This document shows positions 26,301 to 34,500 of a DNA stretch of 50,025 nucleotides, in pieces. The notes below the pieces were generated by a model that worked only from the letters and a program-made list of their open reading frames with translations, searched no databases and was not told where the DNA came from. A program made the position numbers and the translations under genes. Numbering within the stretch: the stretch's first letter is position 1; each line of letters opens with the position of its first letter. Source of the DNA: Deltaproteobacteria bacterium (GTDB lineage: Bacteria > Myxococcota_A > UBA796 > SXON01). The stretch is from the NCBI GenBank assembly GCA_947486185.1, contig CANKTH010000024.1, positions 1-50,025 on the forward strand, given 5' to 3'.

Positions 26301-27325
26301 AGCGCCTTGAAGATCGCTTCGGCCTCTTTCACTTTGTCCGAGGCGAGCAACGCCCGGACAAGGAGCAGGGTGGCGTCCGCTTCGAGGCCGGCGTAACGCG
26401 CGGCCGCCGCCCCGGTCCGAGCCGAAGTCGCCAGTTCCGCGGCTGACAAGGGCTCGCCCCGAATCAGATTCAACTCCGCGCGCGCGAGCTGTGCCTGGGC
26501 TTTTCTTTTCGGTGCGTCCGCGCAGGCCGACACCTCGTTGAGCCCGACGTCCAGCGCACTCACCAGATCAGGCCGAAGATCAAGCCGAAGACCGACACGT
26601 CCTGCAGCGACCTGCAGAAGGGCCGGCCCGCACAGGTCTCCCTGCGACTTCAACCACGTAGCGAGGCGCCCGAACTCCACCAGCGCCTTCTCCGCGTCTT
26701 CCGCCGCAGATCGCCGTACCGCGTCGTCGATCCAGCGCTGCAGATCATCGTGGAGCGCAGGATCGAGGGGCATCATCGGTGGACCGGCGAGGGAGCCGGC
26801 GCTGGCGGCGGCGACGATCACGGCCAGGTAGCGGCTGCGGAGCTTCTTTTCTGCCTGGACGGCGAGCGGCATCGCGGGGTCAAGCCGGCGCGCCGTCGCG
26901 AGTGGGCGTACGGCCGACGGATCGTCCCCAAGGCTGACGTAGACCTCCGCCAGGCCGTACCAGGCGAGCGCCATATCGGCGTCCGCGACCGTCGCCTCGG
27001 CGAACGCCATCCTCGCCTCGTCGAGCAGCGCGGCGTCCGGCGGGCTCTGGTCGAGGGCCCGCGTGAGCGCAAGCCAGCCCTGACCCGCCCGAGCCGCAGG
27101 GTCCTTTTTGGAGGATGCAAGTGCACTCTCAGCCTTGGCATCGCCTCCCGCCGCGAGCAGCGCGAGCCCGCGGTTGGCCATCGGTGCCTGGACCTCATCT
27201 CGCCGAGCTTTCAAAAAGAGCTCTCGTGCCGTGTCTTTTTGGCCGGACGCGAGCTGGCTGTAGCCATCATCGACCTCGGCGGCGACGGCCAGACCCAGCC
27301 ACAGCAACAGCGTCAGACCAGACAT
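23369..27325 (-). CDS. Exported TPR protein with a C-terminal degenerate CHAT domain
   Basis: 1318 residues. A short signal peptide (MSGLTLLLWLGLAVAAEV) is followed by some 900 residues of TPR-like helical pairs (for example MALAWYGLAEVYVSLGDDPSAV). The last 350 or so residues have the CHAT caspase-like fold: LLYADLSALYTVLFGPV, GARLLVVPGRQLAAVPFDAL, then the two active-site strands. The first reads DVIHLALPAANGG (His1189) where active CHAT proteases have a second His in HLATHG. The second reads TDLVVLPSGASQIG where they have LVVLSAC; the Cys is gone. The C-terminus has the usual AYAVGVAADPF and MYWSGRLVWG. I therefore infer a CHAT pseudo-protease, perhaps a binding platform. It is divergent from the GLSSSPLG subtilase gene. 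Confidence 0.85.
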   Translation of the reverse strand: MSGLTLLLWLGLAVAAEVDDGYSQLASGQKDTARELFLKARRDEVQAPMANRGLALLAAGGDAKAESALASSKKDPAARAGQGWLALTRALDQSPPDAALLDEARMAFAEATVADADMALAWYGLAEVYVSLGDDPSAVRPLATARRLDPAMPLAVQAEKKLRSRYLAVIVAAASAGSLAGPPMMPLDPALHDDLQRWIDDAVRRSAAEDAEKALVEFGRLATWLKSQGDLCGPALLQVAAGRVGLRLDLRPDLVSALDVGLNEVSACADAPKRKAQAQLARAELNLIRGEPLSAAELATSARTGAAAARYAGLEADATLLLVRALLASDKVKEAEAIFKALPPQTGGDRRDGHARLVRSALGRATGAPTPGAATADLFEKLGDDLGLAEALIEDAASQISVGDAGKALPLLQNASHIGRDTGSIVLLADVARLTGDAYLALKEWSRAFDQYQATLKELGGHNLPAREATALLSMGEAAFLIPDFARAADSISRARQVFDSWGKTGSGERARGAVRGNAQAILLLARAKLANGEVTEGLKLLGDAREKAESIRDNVARDAALALIAMADPDLELLRAAGVTLSPPPGADELVKLLPVYGVAPPAPAQAAATYISLGQQLLARGEIERAIDFLRIGFERLPPADRIARAGALVSYAEANALAGRYSAAASALEAALGYESEPKAHARVAALLGRIRAWEGHERAVPLLQAALAEAVAAGDAPARGRAQIELGRLLLPTDPAAAAAAFDDAVAAFSTVESGRIEAAAWLVLVKPEGALAAAASLVNGADALGDPGLQLFTRLVWLRAAPPPADTGPLVLLPALLDSLRHRRAPIVVLGLGPSDDRMELRGLYAWYPELILAAERLHAAGASDEAFRLLVNLDGGETADWAEFHTRRTAQGNARKDPHPSDLIRVVMDDAFLRVEALDFPKVPPSVWPMLQRRVAAAHAALAASYPPLLVEGQKQVTARTLAEVQRRLKALDGRGEPHRLISFYVTSTRMLRLVVSAEGVKLVGSDHADVPGLAARVVAGLGPGAASGTDADRLLYADLSALYTVLFGPVAGELPEGARLLVVPGRQLAAVPFDALITEAPPATPSLASAPFLVERHALSLLPTSDWLARPRDPVEGEVSRPPKIGVFEGAKSGAEPELIRAAVAKGGVVSRCGPSDTTACKKGNGIAGFQEMARAELDVIHLALPAANGGLALSAEHHLRNEQLRHTMLYTDLVVLPSGASQIGPALADTRVRSSVSGAVLAHEGADRRWLSSFYQAYAVGVAADPFDAGWKVDAAREASLSLLLPGDAGARPYAHPMYWSGRLVWGAPN

Positions 27326-27391
27326 GGCAGACCAGACATCCCGGCGCCGCTAACCCGCGGCGCAGCCAGCGCGGTCCACGGACGCGAGCGT

Positions 27392-27407
27392 GCCACGGAG
27401 CCGTGGC
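27392..27407. promoter_or_regulatory. Palindrome GCCACGG-AG-CCGTGGC
   Basis: A perfect 7-bp inverted repeat with a 2-bp spacer lies in the 271-nt region between the divergent TPR-CHAT and subtilase genes. A third GCCACGG half-site follows at about 27415. It is spaced like an operator for a dimeric regulator and lies 67 nt upstream of the CHAT gene start. Confidence 0.35.
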
Positions 27408-27494
27408 CTCGCACGCCACGGCCCACCCCGAGGCCGGGGGAGATTCTCTCCGCGATCGGGCCTCGGCAATAGCAGCGAAGAAGCTCCCGACTCC

Positions 27495-27514
27495 CTCCGC
27501 GGGGGCCCGCGGAG
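27495..27514. promoter_or_regulatory. Palindrome CTCCGCGGG-GG-CCCGCGGAG
   Basis: A perfect 9-bp inverted repeat with a 2-bp centre, about 80 nt upstream of the subtilase ATG. It could be an operator, or the stem of a leader hairpin in the subtilase transcript. GC-rich DNA produces such repeats by chance, but a 9-bp perfect arm pair is unusual here. Confidence 0.38.
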
Positions 27515-27526
27515 CTCCCGCTTGCT

Positions 27527-27546
27527 GATTTTTCGTCAAAAAAATC
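27527..27546. promoter_or_regulatory. A/T-rich inverted repeat GATTTTT/AAAAATC
   Basis: A perfect 7-bp inverted repeat around a 6-nt loop (CGTCAA), the most A/T-rich stretch for kilobases. It lies 13 nt downstream of the GC-rich palindrome and ends 50 nt before the subtilase ATG. Together the two could form an attenuator-like leader (a GC stem, then a T-run), or this could be a promoter/operator element. Confidence 0.38.
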
Positions 27547-27596
27547 GCGATCCCTCACGCTGGATTTTCCGAAAAGGAGGTCGACGGGAGGCATCG

Positions 27597-30143
27597 ATGC
27601 ACGACCCACGTACCCGAAGCCGCCGCCTCGGCTCCACGACCACCGTGGTCGTGGCGTTGCTGCTGGGCATCGGGGTGGATGGGGCTCCCCATGCCCACTC
27701 GGCCGCGCCCGGGCTCGCGCCGGCCGAGCGGGGCGGTCCCGCTGCCCGCGGTAGCCGCGGCCCCCGCTCTGCCGACGCATTCGCGCGCCCTTCCGCCGCG
27801 ATCCGTGCCCAGAGCCCGGGCGTCTGGCGTGAAGATCAGGTGGTGGTCGCGCCCGAGGCCGGCGTTTCGCTCGAGCAGATCGCCGCCTCCTTCGGCGGCA
27901 CGGTGCTTCGGCAGGTCGGCGCCAGCGGCTATGGCGCCATCGCGCTCCCCTCCGGCACAGAGCTCGACCGGGTGATGACCCGACTCCAACGGGATGCGCG
28001 GGTGGCCGACGTCGGGCTCAACGCGGTCGTCTTCGCGGCGAGCGAGGGCTCCACGGCACCCATGAGCCCCGCGGACTACCAGTGGTGGCGCGCCAGCTCC
28101 GATCTTCCGGCTTCTACCTCCACCACGGACTATAGCTCCTGGGTCGTCGCGGTGCTCGACACGGGCGTCGCCTTCGAGGACCACAACGACGGCCAGCACA
28201 GCTACGTTCGTGCGCCTTCTTTGAGCGCTTCGCCGATCATCCCGGGCTGGGACTTCGTCAACGGCGACGCCCATGCCAACGACGACCACCAGCACGGCAC
28301 CCACATCGCCAGCATCATCGCCTCGGCCAACGACTCGAGCGTCGTCGGCCAGATCAGCGGGGTGGCGCCGGGCGTCGGCCTGATGCCGGTCAAGGTGCTC
28401 GACTCCGCGGCAACCGGAACCGAGCTTGACCTCGTAGAAGGCATCTACTTCGCGGTCGACAACGGGGCCGACGTCATCAACATGAGCCTCAGCTTCCGGA
28501 GCGGCTACGTACTGTCGGGCGCGCTCAGCGATGCGCTGGTCGACGCGTGGAACGCTGACGCCATCCTGATCGCCGCCACCGGGAACCAGGGCTTGAACGA
28601 AGAGTCCTGGCCCGCCGCGAGCCCGCTGGTCCTCGGCGTCGGCGCCGCGACGCTCAAGGACTCCAACGAGCAGCTCGGCGTGGCCGCCTACAGCAACCGC
28701 TCCCTCGGCGTTGACCTGGTCGCGACCGGCGGGTCGATGTCACTCGACCGGAATCGTGACGGGCAGCGCGACGGCATCCTCGCCGAGACCATCCAGCCCG
28801 GCGACCCCAGTGAGGTCGGCTACTGGTTTTACGCCGGCACCAGCCAGGCCGCCGCGGTGGTATCGGGCGCGGTCATTCAGCTCCTCGCCGCGGGCGCGAG
28901 CCCCGAGCAGGTGCGCCCGGCCCTCCACCTCTCGGCCGGCAGCCTCCCGGGCCAGAATTGGACCAGCGGCTACGGCGCCGGCTCGCTCTCCGTGGCCGAA
29001 GCGCTCACCCTGGTCCAGGCGGATCCCGCCTCGCTCACCCCCGCGCATCGTTACAGCGCCGCGATCCTGCCGGCCCTTCTCGCGGGCGACGGTGACACGG
29101 TGCGACCGGCCGCCTCGGTGACCGTGGTCGATGAGCTCGGCAGCCCCGCCGCAAACGTCACGGTATACGTCCCGTTCTCCGGGACCTCCAGCTCCAGGCG
29201 CTCGTGCGTGACCGGCAGCGACGGGACGTGCCGGGTGGTCGCCCCGGACGTCGCCTCGGTCGTACTCGGCGTGCCTCAGCCGATCGCGGTGGCTGCCAGC
29301 GTCCCGCTGGTGATCGACGCCGACGGCCTGGCCCAGAGCCCGACCTCCGCCTTCTTCCTCTCCGATAGCCTCGAAGTGCTGGCTGCGGCCCTCGCAGCGA
29401 CCCCGGATGCCGCTCAGAGCGTGCTGGCCCTCCGTTGGTCTGCGGGCACCACTGACCCCGTGTTCGGCGACGTCGCCGACGCCTACACGGTGATGAACCT
29501 CGGGCAGGGGCTCTCGTCGAGCCCGCTCGGCGTGGTCTTCAATCCCGCGGCCCTGGGATTTGCCTCGATCTCAAACATCAACCTCGATCTCGACGGGACC
29601 GGCCTCTCCTCCAGCCCGCTCGGCATCTTGCCCATCCGTGTGCTCACCCTCGACGGCTCCGGTCTCTCCTCCAGCCCGCTTGGCCTCTTCGGCCTCCGGC
29701 TCGCCACCTTCGAGGGCTCCGGCCTCTCGTCCAGCCCCCTCGGCTTCTCCGCCTGGGACCTGGTTCTTTCCGGCCGGACCTCCGGTTGCTGCAACCTCGG
29801 CCTCGACGGCGTGCCGGTCATCAACGGCCTGGACGGCTCGGGCCTGTCGTCGAGTCCGCTCGGGGTGAGCCTGCTCGACACCCACATCGGCGCGCGCATC
29901 GCGTCGGGCGGCGAGCTGACGAGCTCCGGCGCGGGGGTCGCGGATGCGTTGGTCGCGAGCGGCGCGCTCGGCATCCCGGCGGGTGCCACCGCGGCATCGC
30001 TGGAGGACGGAGTCACGGTCGCCTTGGCGCAGGGCTCGGAGGAAGAAGGCACCGCGGAGCTGGGTAGCACGGACGCCGCGCTCCCTGAGGACTCGGCGCA
30101 AGGCGACGAGGCGGCCGGCGAGGACAGTTGGCGGGTGGAGTAG
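27597..30143 (+). CDS. Exported subtilase with a C-terminal 20-residue GLSSSPLG repeat
   Basis: 848 residues. The ATG at 27597 has AAGGAGG 16 nt and GGGAGG 5 nt upstream; a longer in-frame start is rejected because this one opens a signal peptide (residues 13-35, STTTVVVALLLGIG). An I9-like propeptide spans about 75-145. The S8 catalytic domain spans about 170-490 with Asp188 (AVLDTGVAF), His233 (HGTHIASIIA), oxyanion Asn (AATGNQG) and Ser416 (AGTSQAAAVVSG). A beta domain follows. Residues 636-756 hold copies of GxGLSSSPLG at 636, 667, 687, 707 and 747, plus a decayed copy at 727. The tail is acidic. The repeat block looks like a beta-solenoid or adhesive module. It is divergent from the TPR-CHAT gene. 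Confidence 0.9.
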   Translation: MHDPRTRSRRLGSTTTVVVALLLGIGVDGAPHAHSAAPGLAPAERGGPAARGSRGPRSADAFARPSAAIRAQSPGVWREDQVVVAPEAGVSLEQIAASFGGTVLRQVGASGYGAIALPSGTELDRVMTRLQRDARVADVGLNAVVFAASEGSTAPMSPADYQWWRASSDLPASTSTTDYSSWVVAVLDTGVAFEDHNDGQHSYVRAPSLSASPIIPGWDFVNGDAHANDDHQHGTHIASIIASANDSSVVGQISGVAPGVGLMPVKVLDSAATGTELDLVEGIYFAVDNGADVINMSLSFRSGYVLSGALSDALVDAWNADAILIAATGNQGLNEESWPAASPLVLGVGAATLKDSNEQLGVAAYSNRSLGVDLVATGGSMSLDRNRDGQRDGILAETIQPGDPSEVGYWFYAGTSQAAAVVSGAVIQLLAAGASPEQVRPALHLSAGSLPGQNWTSGYGAGSLSVAEALTLVQADPASLTPAHRYSAAILPALLAGDGDTVRPAASVTVVDELGSPAANVTVYVPFSGTSSSRRSCVTGSDGTCRVVAPDVASVVLGVPQPIAVAASVPLVIDADGLAQSPTSAFFLSDSLEVLAAALAATPDAAQSVLALRWSAGTTDPVFGDVADAYTVMNLGQGLSSSPLGVVFNPAALGFASISNINLDLDGTGLSSSPLGILPIRVLTLDGSGLSSSPLGLFGLRLATFEGSGLSSSPLGFSAWDLVLSGRTSGCCNLGLDGVPVINGLDGSGLSSSPLGVSLLDTHIGARIASGGELTSSGAGVADALVASGALGIPAGATAASLEDGVTVALAQGSEEEGTAELGSTDAALPEDSAQGDEAAGEDSWRVE
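29502..29864 (+). repeat. In-frame 60-bp repeat encoding (LDGSGLSSSPLG + 8 variable residues)
   Basis: Five 30-nt cores encoding GxGLSSSPLG start at 29502, 29595, 29655, 29715 and 29835. The spacing is exactly 60 nt from the second onward, with the slot at 29775 filled by a diverged copy (GRTSGCCNLG). Codon choice differs between copies (TCG/TCC/TCT and CTC/CTG/CTT switches) while the amino acids are fixed, so the protein sequence rather than the DNA is conserved. Confidence 0.92.
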
Positions 30144-30168
30144 CAGAGGCCCTCCCCAACACCCGCCT

Positions 30169-30843
30169 TCATCCCTGGGAAATCGCGGCCTCTCGGATCC
30201 TCTCAGCGTGGGCGGCGAGCGCGTTCCGCGCCGGCGTAGGGAGATCGGTGAACTCCACCGCCACCCGATGGGTCGCCTCGGTGACCTCGTCCTGCTGATC
30301 AGGCGGGATCTCCGCGACCCGCACCACCAGGGCGACACCGCGCCAGACCGTCTCCTGCCCGGGGAGCGCGAGCCGCAAGCCGAGCAGCTCGTGCTCAGCG
30401 CAGGTGGGACCATCGTCAAACGCCAGTCCGCTGGCGCTGAAGTTCATGTAGGGATCAGGCTCGACCTCTTGGCCATCGGCAGCGCCGCCCGCGAGCCACG
30501 CTTCGGCCGCGCGGAGGGGGTCGAGCCGGTCCAGCACGTGATACATCAGGCCAACACCCCCATTCACCCTGGGAAACTCCCGGGGGTCCTGCCGCGGCAC
30601 CCAACGCACCTGGACGTCCCACTGACGGGACGTACGCGGCGAGACCACGACCAACGCCCGCACGGGAGGCGCGCCCAGCTCGAGGACCACCAGCTCACCC
30701 TCCCGGAAACTCGCGGCTTCATCAAGCTCCAAGGTAAGTTTATCGTTGGCCTGCGCCATGCAGCGCGCGACGAGCTGCACGGGCCGACTGGGCGACACCG
30801 ACACGATCGTCGCCGCACAAGGAAGCACAAGCTCTGGAAGCAT
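30169..30843 (-). CDS. PilZ-domain c-di-GMP receptor-like protein
   Basis: 224 residues from an ATG at 30843 that has AAGGAG 8 nt upstream. A GTG at 30867 overlapping the fliA stop would add 8 residues. An N-terminal beta domain (about 1-80) resembles the YcgR/PilZN flagellar-brake type. The PilZ part has RQDPREFPR at 84-92, offering two overlapping RxxxR motifs, and NFSASG at 134-139 matching D/NxSxxG, then HRVAVEFTDL. Both c-di-GMP-binding motifs are therefore present. The last gene of the HD-GYP/kinase/sigma operon. Binding c-di-GMP and acting on a motor, enzyme or partner protein is the family role; the target here is unknown. It converges with the subtilase gene. Confidence 0.83.
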   Translation of the reverse strand: MLPELVLPCAATIVSVSPSRPVQLVARCMAQANDKLTLELDEAASFREGELVVLELGAPPVRALVVVSPRTSRQWDVQVRWVPRQDPREFPRVNGGVGLMYHVLDRLDPLRAAEAWLAGGAADGQEVEPDPYMNFSASGLAFDDGPTCAEHELLGLRLALPGQETVWRGVALVVRVAEIPPDQQDEVTEATHRVAVEFTDLPTPARNALAAHAERIREAAISQG

Positions 30844-30863
30844 GCGGGCAGCTCCTTCGGGAT

Positions 30864-31583
30864 TCACGTGGTCAACCCTTGGCCTTGAAGCAGACGGCGC
30901 AAGCGCCGGATCGCCTGCATGTGGATCTGGCTCACGCGGCCGTCCGCGAGTCCGAGATCCGCCCCGATCTCGCGGAGCGAGCGCCCCTGGCCGTAGTGGG
31001 CCTCGATGATCTCCCTCTCCCGCTCCGGGAGCGTCACGATCGCGGTTCGCACCCGTTCATGTCGTTCACGCTCGAGCTGCCGCTCCACGAGGGTGTTGTC
31101 GGCGACCGCCGGCTCATCGGAGTAGGACGCGCCCGGCGCGAAGGAGATCAGACTGTAGATCTCCGCCTCCGTCCGTCGATGTTCGAACTCCTTGGCCGAG
31201 AGCGCAAGGCCCCTCGCCAGCTCTTCGTGTGTGGGTTCACGGCCCAGGCGCGCGATGAGGCGGTCCCGCACCTCTTCCTGCTCGGTCGCCTTCCGGCGCA
31301 CGGCCACCGGGGCCCACTCATCGTCGCGCAAGGAGTCGAGCATCGCCCCTCGGATACGGATCTCCGCGTAGGTCTTGAAGCTCACGCCCCGACTGGGATC
31401 AAAGCGGTTGATCGCGTCGATCAGCCCCAGCGTCCCCACCCCGACCAGATCCTCTTTCTCGACACAAGACGGCATCCGTGAGGCGAGCCGGGCGGCGATC
31501 AGGAGCACCTCTTTGCGATAGATCAGGATCGTCTGGTCACGATCCGACATCGGCTGAGCCCGGAGCATCCCCCGACGCAACAT
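30864..31583 (-). CDS. fliA: FliA/WhiG-type (sigma-28 family) RNA polymerase sigma factor
   Basis: 239 residues. Region 2 is recognisable (LVGVGTLGLIDAINRFDPSRG, SFKTYAEIRIRGAMLDSLR), then region 3 (GREPTHEELARGLALS) and region 4 with its HTH (LPEREREIIEAHYGQGRSLREIGADLG, then SQIHMQAIRRLR). This layout is that of FliA (motility) and WhiG (Streptomyces sporulation). The ATG at 31583 shares its A with the stop of the kinase gene (TGATG), implying translational coupling; an ATG at 31550 is an alternative. No flagellar structural gene and no FlgM-like anti-sigma gene is nearby. A non-flagellar regulon (development, surface motility) is an inference. Confidence 0.9.
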   Translation of the reverse strand: MLRRGMLRAQPMSDRDQTILIYRKEVLLIAARLASRMPSCVEKEDLVGVGTLGLIDAINRFDPSRGVSFKTYAEIRIRGAMLDSLRDDEWAPVAVRRKATEQEEVRDRLIARLGREPTHEELARGLALSAKEFEHRRTEAEIYSLISFAPGASYSDEPAVADNTLVERQLERERHERVRTAIVTLPEREREIIEAHYGQGRSLREIGADLGLADGRVSQIHMQAIRRLRRLLQGQGLTT

Positions 31584-34500
31584 CAGCCGGGCCCGGGATC
31601 CGGCGCCGGCGGTAAGCTCAGCGTGAACACGCTGCCGCCGCCACGCCTACGCGCCGCGCTGACGGTCCCGCCGTGGCTCCGCGCGATGCCGCGGGTGATC
31701 GCCAATCCAAGCCCCGAACCCGGCAAGGCGCCCGGCGCCTGCGCCCCACGCTCAAAGATCTGATCCAGGTGCTCGGGGTCCACGCCGATCCCCTGGTCGC
31801 GCACCACCACCCGGACAAACCCACCACTCTGGCTGAGCTCCACCGTAACCATGCCCGGTGACGGCGAGTACTTCACCGCATTCCCCACCAGGTTGGCGAT
31901 CGCGCGCCGGAGCTCACCCGCGTCGCCCCGCACCCAGAACTCGGAATCCCGCTCCAGGACGATCGTCACGCCCCGGGTCGCGGCAGCACGGCGAAAGGTG
32001 GTACACGCCGCCGCACACACGGCAGCAAGCTCGACGGGCCGCGCGCCCTGCTCGCGCGTCCAGTCAAGGCGCGACACCAGATCCGTGGCGACCTCCGCCT
32101 CCTCGCGCAGCTCCTTCACCAGGGCGCTGATCTGGGTGTCCTGCGAGCGCGTCACCAGCAGATCCGCCGTCATGGTCAGCGCGCTCAGCGGCGCTCGAAG
32201 ATCATGGGCAATCTCCGCCGCGACCTCCGCGCGCTGCCGCGCTTCGTTGAGGTGGCGGGCGCCGACCACCGCGACCGCAGCCAGGGCCGCGAGCGCCCGA
32301 CCCATCCGCCCAAGAACGCTCAGCTGAGACTGGCTCGAATGCCTGCTGTCCACGTAGAGGGCGCCGAGCGTCTCGTCGCCGTCGATCAGGGGCAGGCACA
32401 AGGCCGAGCGCAGGTCCATATCGCGCACGCTTGCATTCGCGAGAAGATCCGCGCGTTCGCCGAGATCGGGCGCGATGACCTCTCGCTGTGTGGCCAGGGA
32501 GCGCTCGATGATGCTGGTCGGCGGCGCTCCGGGCAGCGCCGCGTTCGCGAGGCTGCAGGCCCGCACGACAGGCACCCCATCGTCGAGGAGGAGCACGAAA
32601 CAACGCTCCGCTTGCAGCAACTCACGAGCAACATCCGCTGTTTTTGCCAGGAGCTTGTCAAGATCGCGCTCCCGCGCCACCGCGACCGCGAGATCCAGTA
32701 CATCGGCGGCCGCCGCCTCGTGCGCCTCCCGCACCTGCGCCCGCCGGAGGAGCGCCACCGCCTTGGCGCGAAGCGCCGTGTTGCCCACCTCATCCGCGTA
32801 GGCAAGCACGCGCTGGGCCATCTCGGCGGCCTCGGCCCGTTGGTTGCACTCCAGATACGCTTCGATGATCCACGCTCGAACGTCGTTGAGTTCACCGGAG
32901 GCGCCGGTCTCCCGAAGCGGATCGAGCGCCTGCTGGGCCAGGGCGGTCATCCGCGTCACCTGCGCTTCCCGGGCGAGGCACACCGCGCGTAACGCGCGTG
33001 CGCGGCTCACCTCGAACATGACGTTGTGTTGGGCAGCCAGGCCCTCCGCGACGAGACAACGACTGAGCGCGTTGGGCGCCCGCCGCGTGACCGCGACCTC
33101 GGCGAGGCGCCGCGCGGTCTCCACCGCCTCACCGACGAGATTATGGGTTGTTGCCAGCTTTTTGGCCCGCTCGAAGGTGATCTCCGCGGCGTCCCAGTCG
33201 CCCGCCGCGAGGAACACGTCGCCCAGGTTGCCTACGGCCATCGCCTCGAGGTCCACCGACCCCGTCCTCCTCGCGCCTGCCACCGCCGCCTCGCCCGCCT
33301 GACGCGCCCGATCAAGGCGACCGACGTCCCGGTACCCGACACAGAGGTTGACGTTGGCCCTGGCCTGCTCCTCGGCCGCGCCCAGCCGCTCGAAATAGAG
33401 CAGCGCCTGCTCCCAGTCCTTCAACGCCGCCGAACGGTCCCCCATCTGGTACCGGACGTTGCCGAGGTTGTTGTACAGGCGCGCCTTGACGTTCGCCGTC
33501 AAGCTGGAGCCGTCCTCCGCGGCGGCCGCATAGGCGACGCCCGCACGTTTGAGCTGACTCGCGATCCAGAACAGCCTGCCGAGCGCGATGCGCAGCTCGG
33601 CCCCCGCCGCACGCCCATCACAGACCTTGGACGGGACCGTGTCCAGCACGGTGATTCCATCATCCAGCCGGTTGGTCGCCTCTAACGACTGGGCCCACAA
33701 CACCCTGGCCCGCAGCCAGCGGTCCAGCTCCGGACCCGAGAGCCCCTCGGGGGCGACCGTCGCGATCTCACTTGAAGCCCGGATACACGCCTCATATCGG
33801 CGCGCGAGGTAGTGGCAGTGCGCCTCCTCGATCACGAGCGAGCTAGGCGCCGTTCCAGTATCCAGGGCCGCGCGGGCCCGCGCGCACCACTGGTCCGCGG
33901 TCGAGATCTCCAAACCCCGCTGGAGCACAATGCGGACCATCGCGAGGACAACCGGGAGATCCTCGGCTTCCAGCACCGGACGCGCCATCACCTGCTCGCC
34001 GAGCGCGCGCGCGTCGTCGTGCCGACCCGCGGCGATGAGCACGTCCATCCGCAGGCCCGCGAGCTCCGGGCTGGGCGCAAGCCTGAACAGCCCCTCGGCG
34101 AGGCGCGCGGCGTCGTCCGGATCACGCTGCAGGGCCTCCTGGACCGCAGCGATCGCCACACGGGCCGCCGTAGCCGCGTCCCCGCAGTGAACCGCATGGT
34201 AGGCCACCCGCGAGGGCCGCGCCCCCGGACCCAGGGCGCTGAGCGCGAGCCGATGCAGGACCACGACGTCGGCGCCCTCAACCAGGGCGTTCGCGGCTGA
34301 ACGGCTCGCGCAGCGCGCCGCGCCGCCCTCTACCCGCACGAGGCCGCCGGACACCAGCTCCATGATGCTGGCGGCCACATCCACGTCGCTGAGCCGGCTC
34401 AGCGTCTCCAGCGGCTCAGGCCGACCGAGAACCGCCAGCAAGGCGCCGACCCGCCGCGCCCCCTCCGTGATCGACAGCCGCGCGCTGGCAAAAGCGCCGT

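Noticed and set aside
23369..27325. Type III-E CRISPR (Craspase) TPR-CHAT component
   Set aside because: No Cas7-11 or CRISPR array nearby, the protein has a signal peptide, and the CHAT catalytic pair is missing.
27390..27596. 69-codon N-terminal extension of the GLSSSPLG subtilase
   Set aside because: It is Arg/Ser-rich, would bury the signal peptide, and runs through the palindromes; the ATG at 27597 has good SD sequences.
30864..31583. Part of a flagellar gene cluster
   Set aside because: Although the sigma factor is of the FliA type, no flagellar structural, export, motor or FlgM-like gene occurs in the window.
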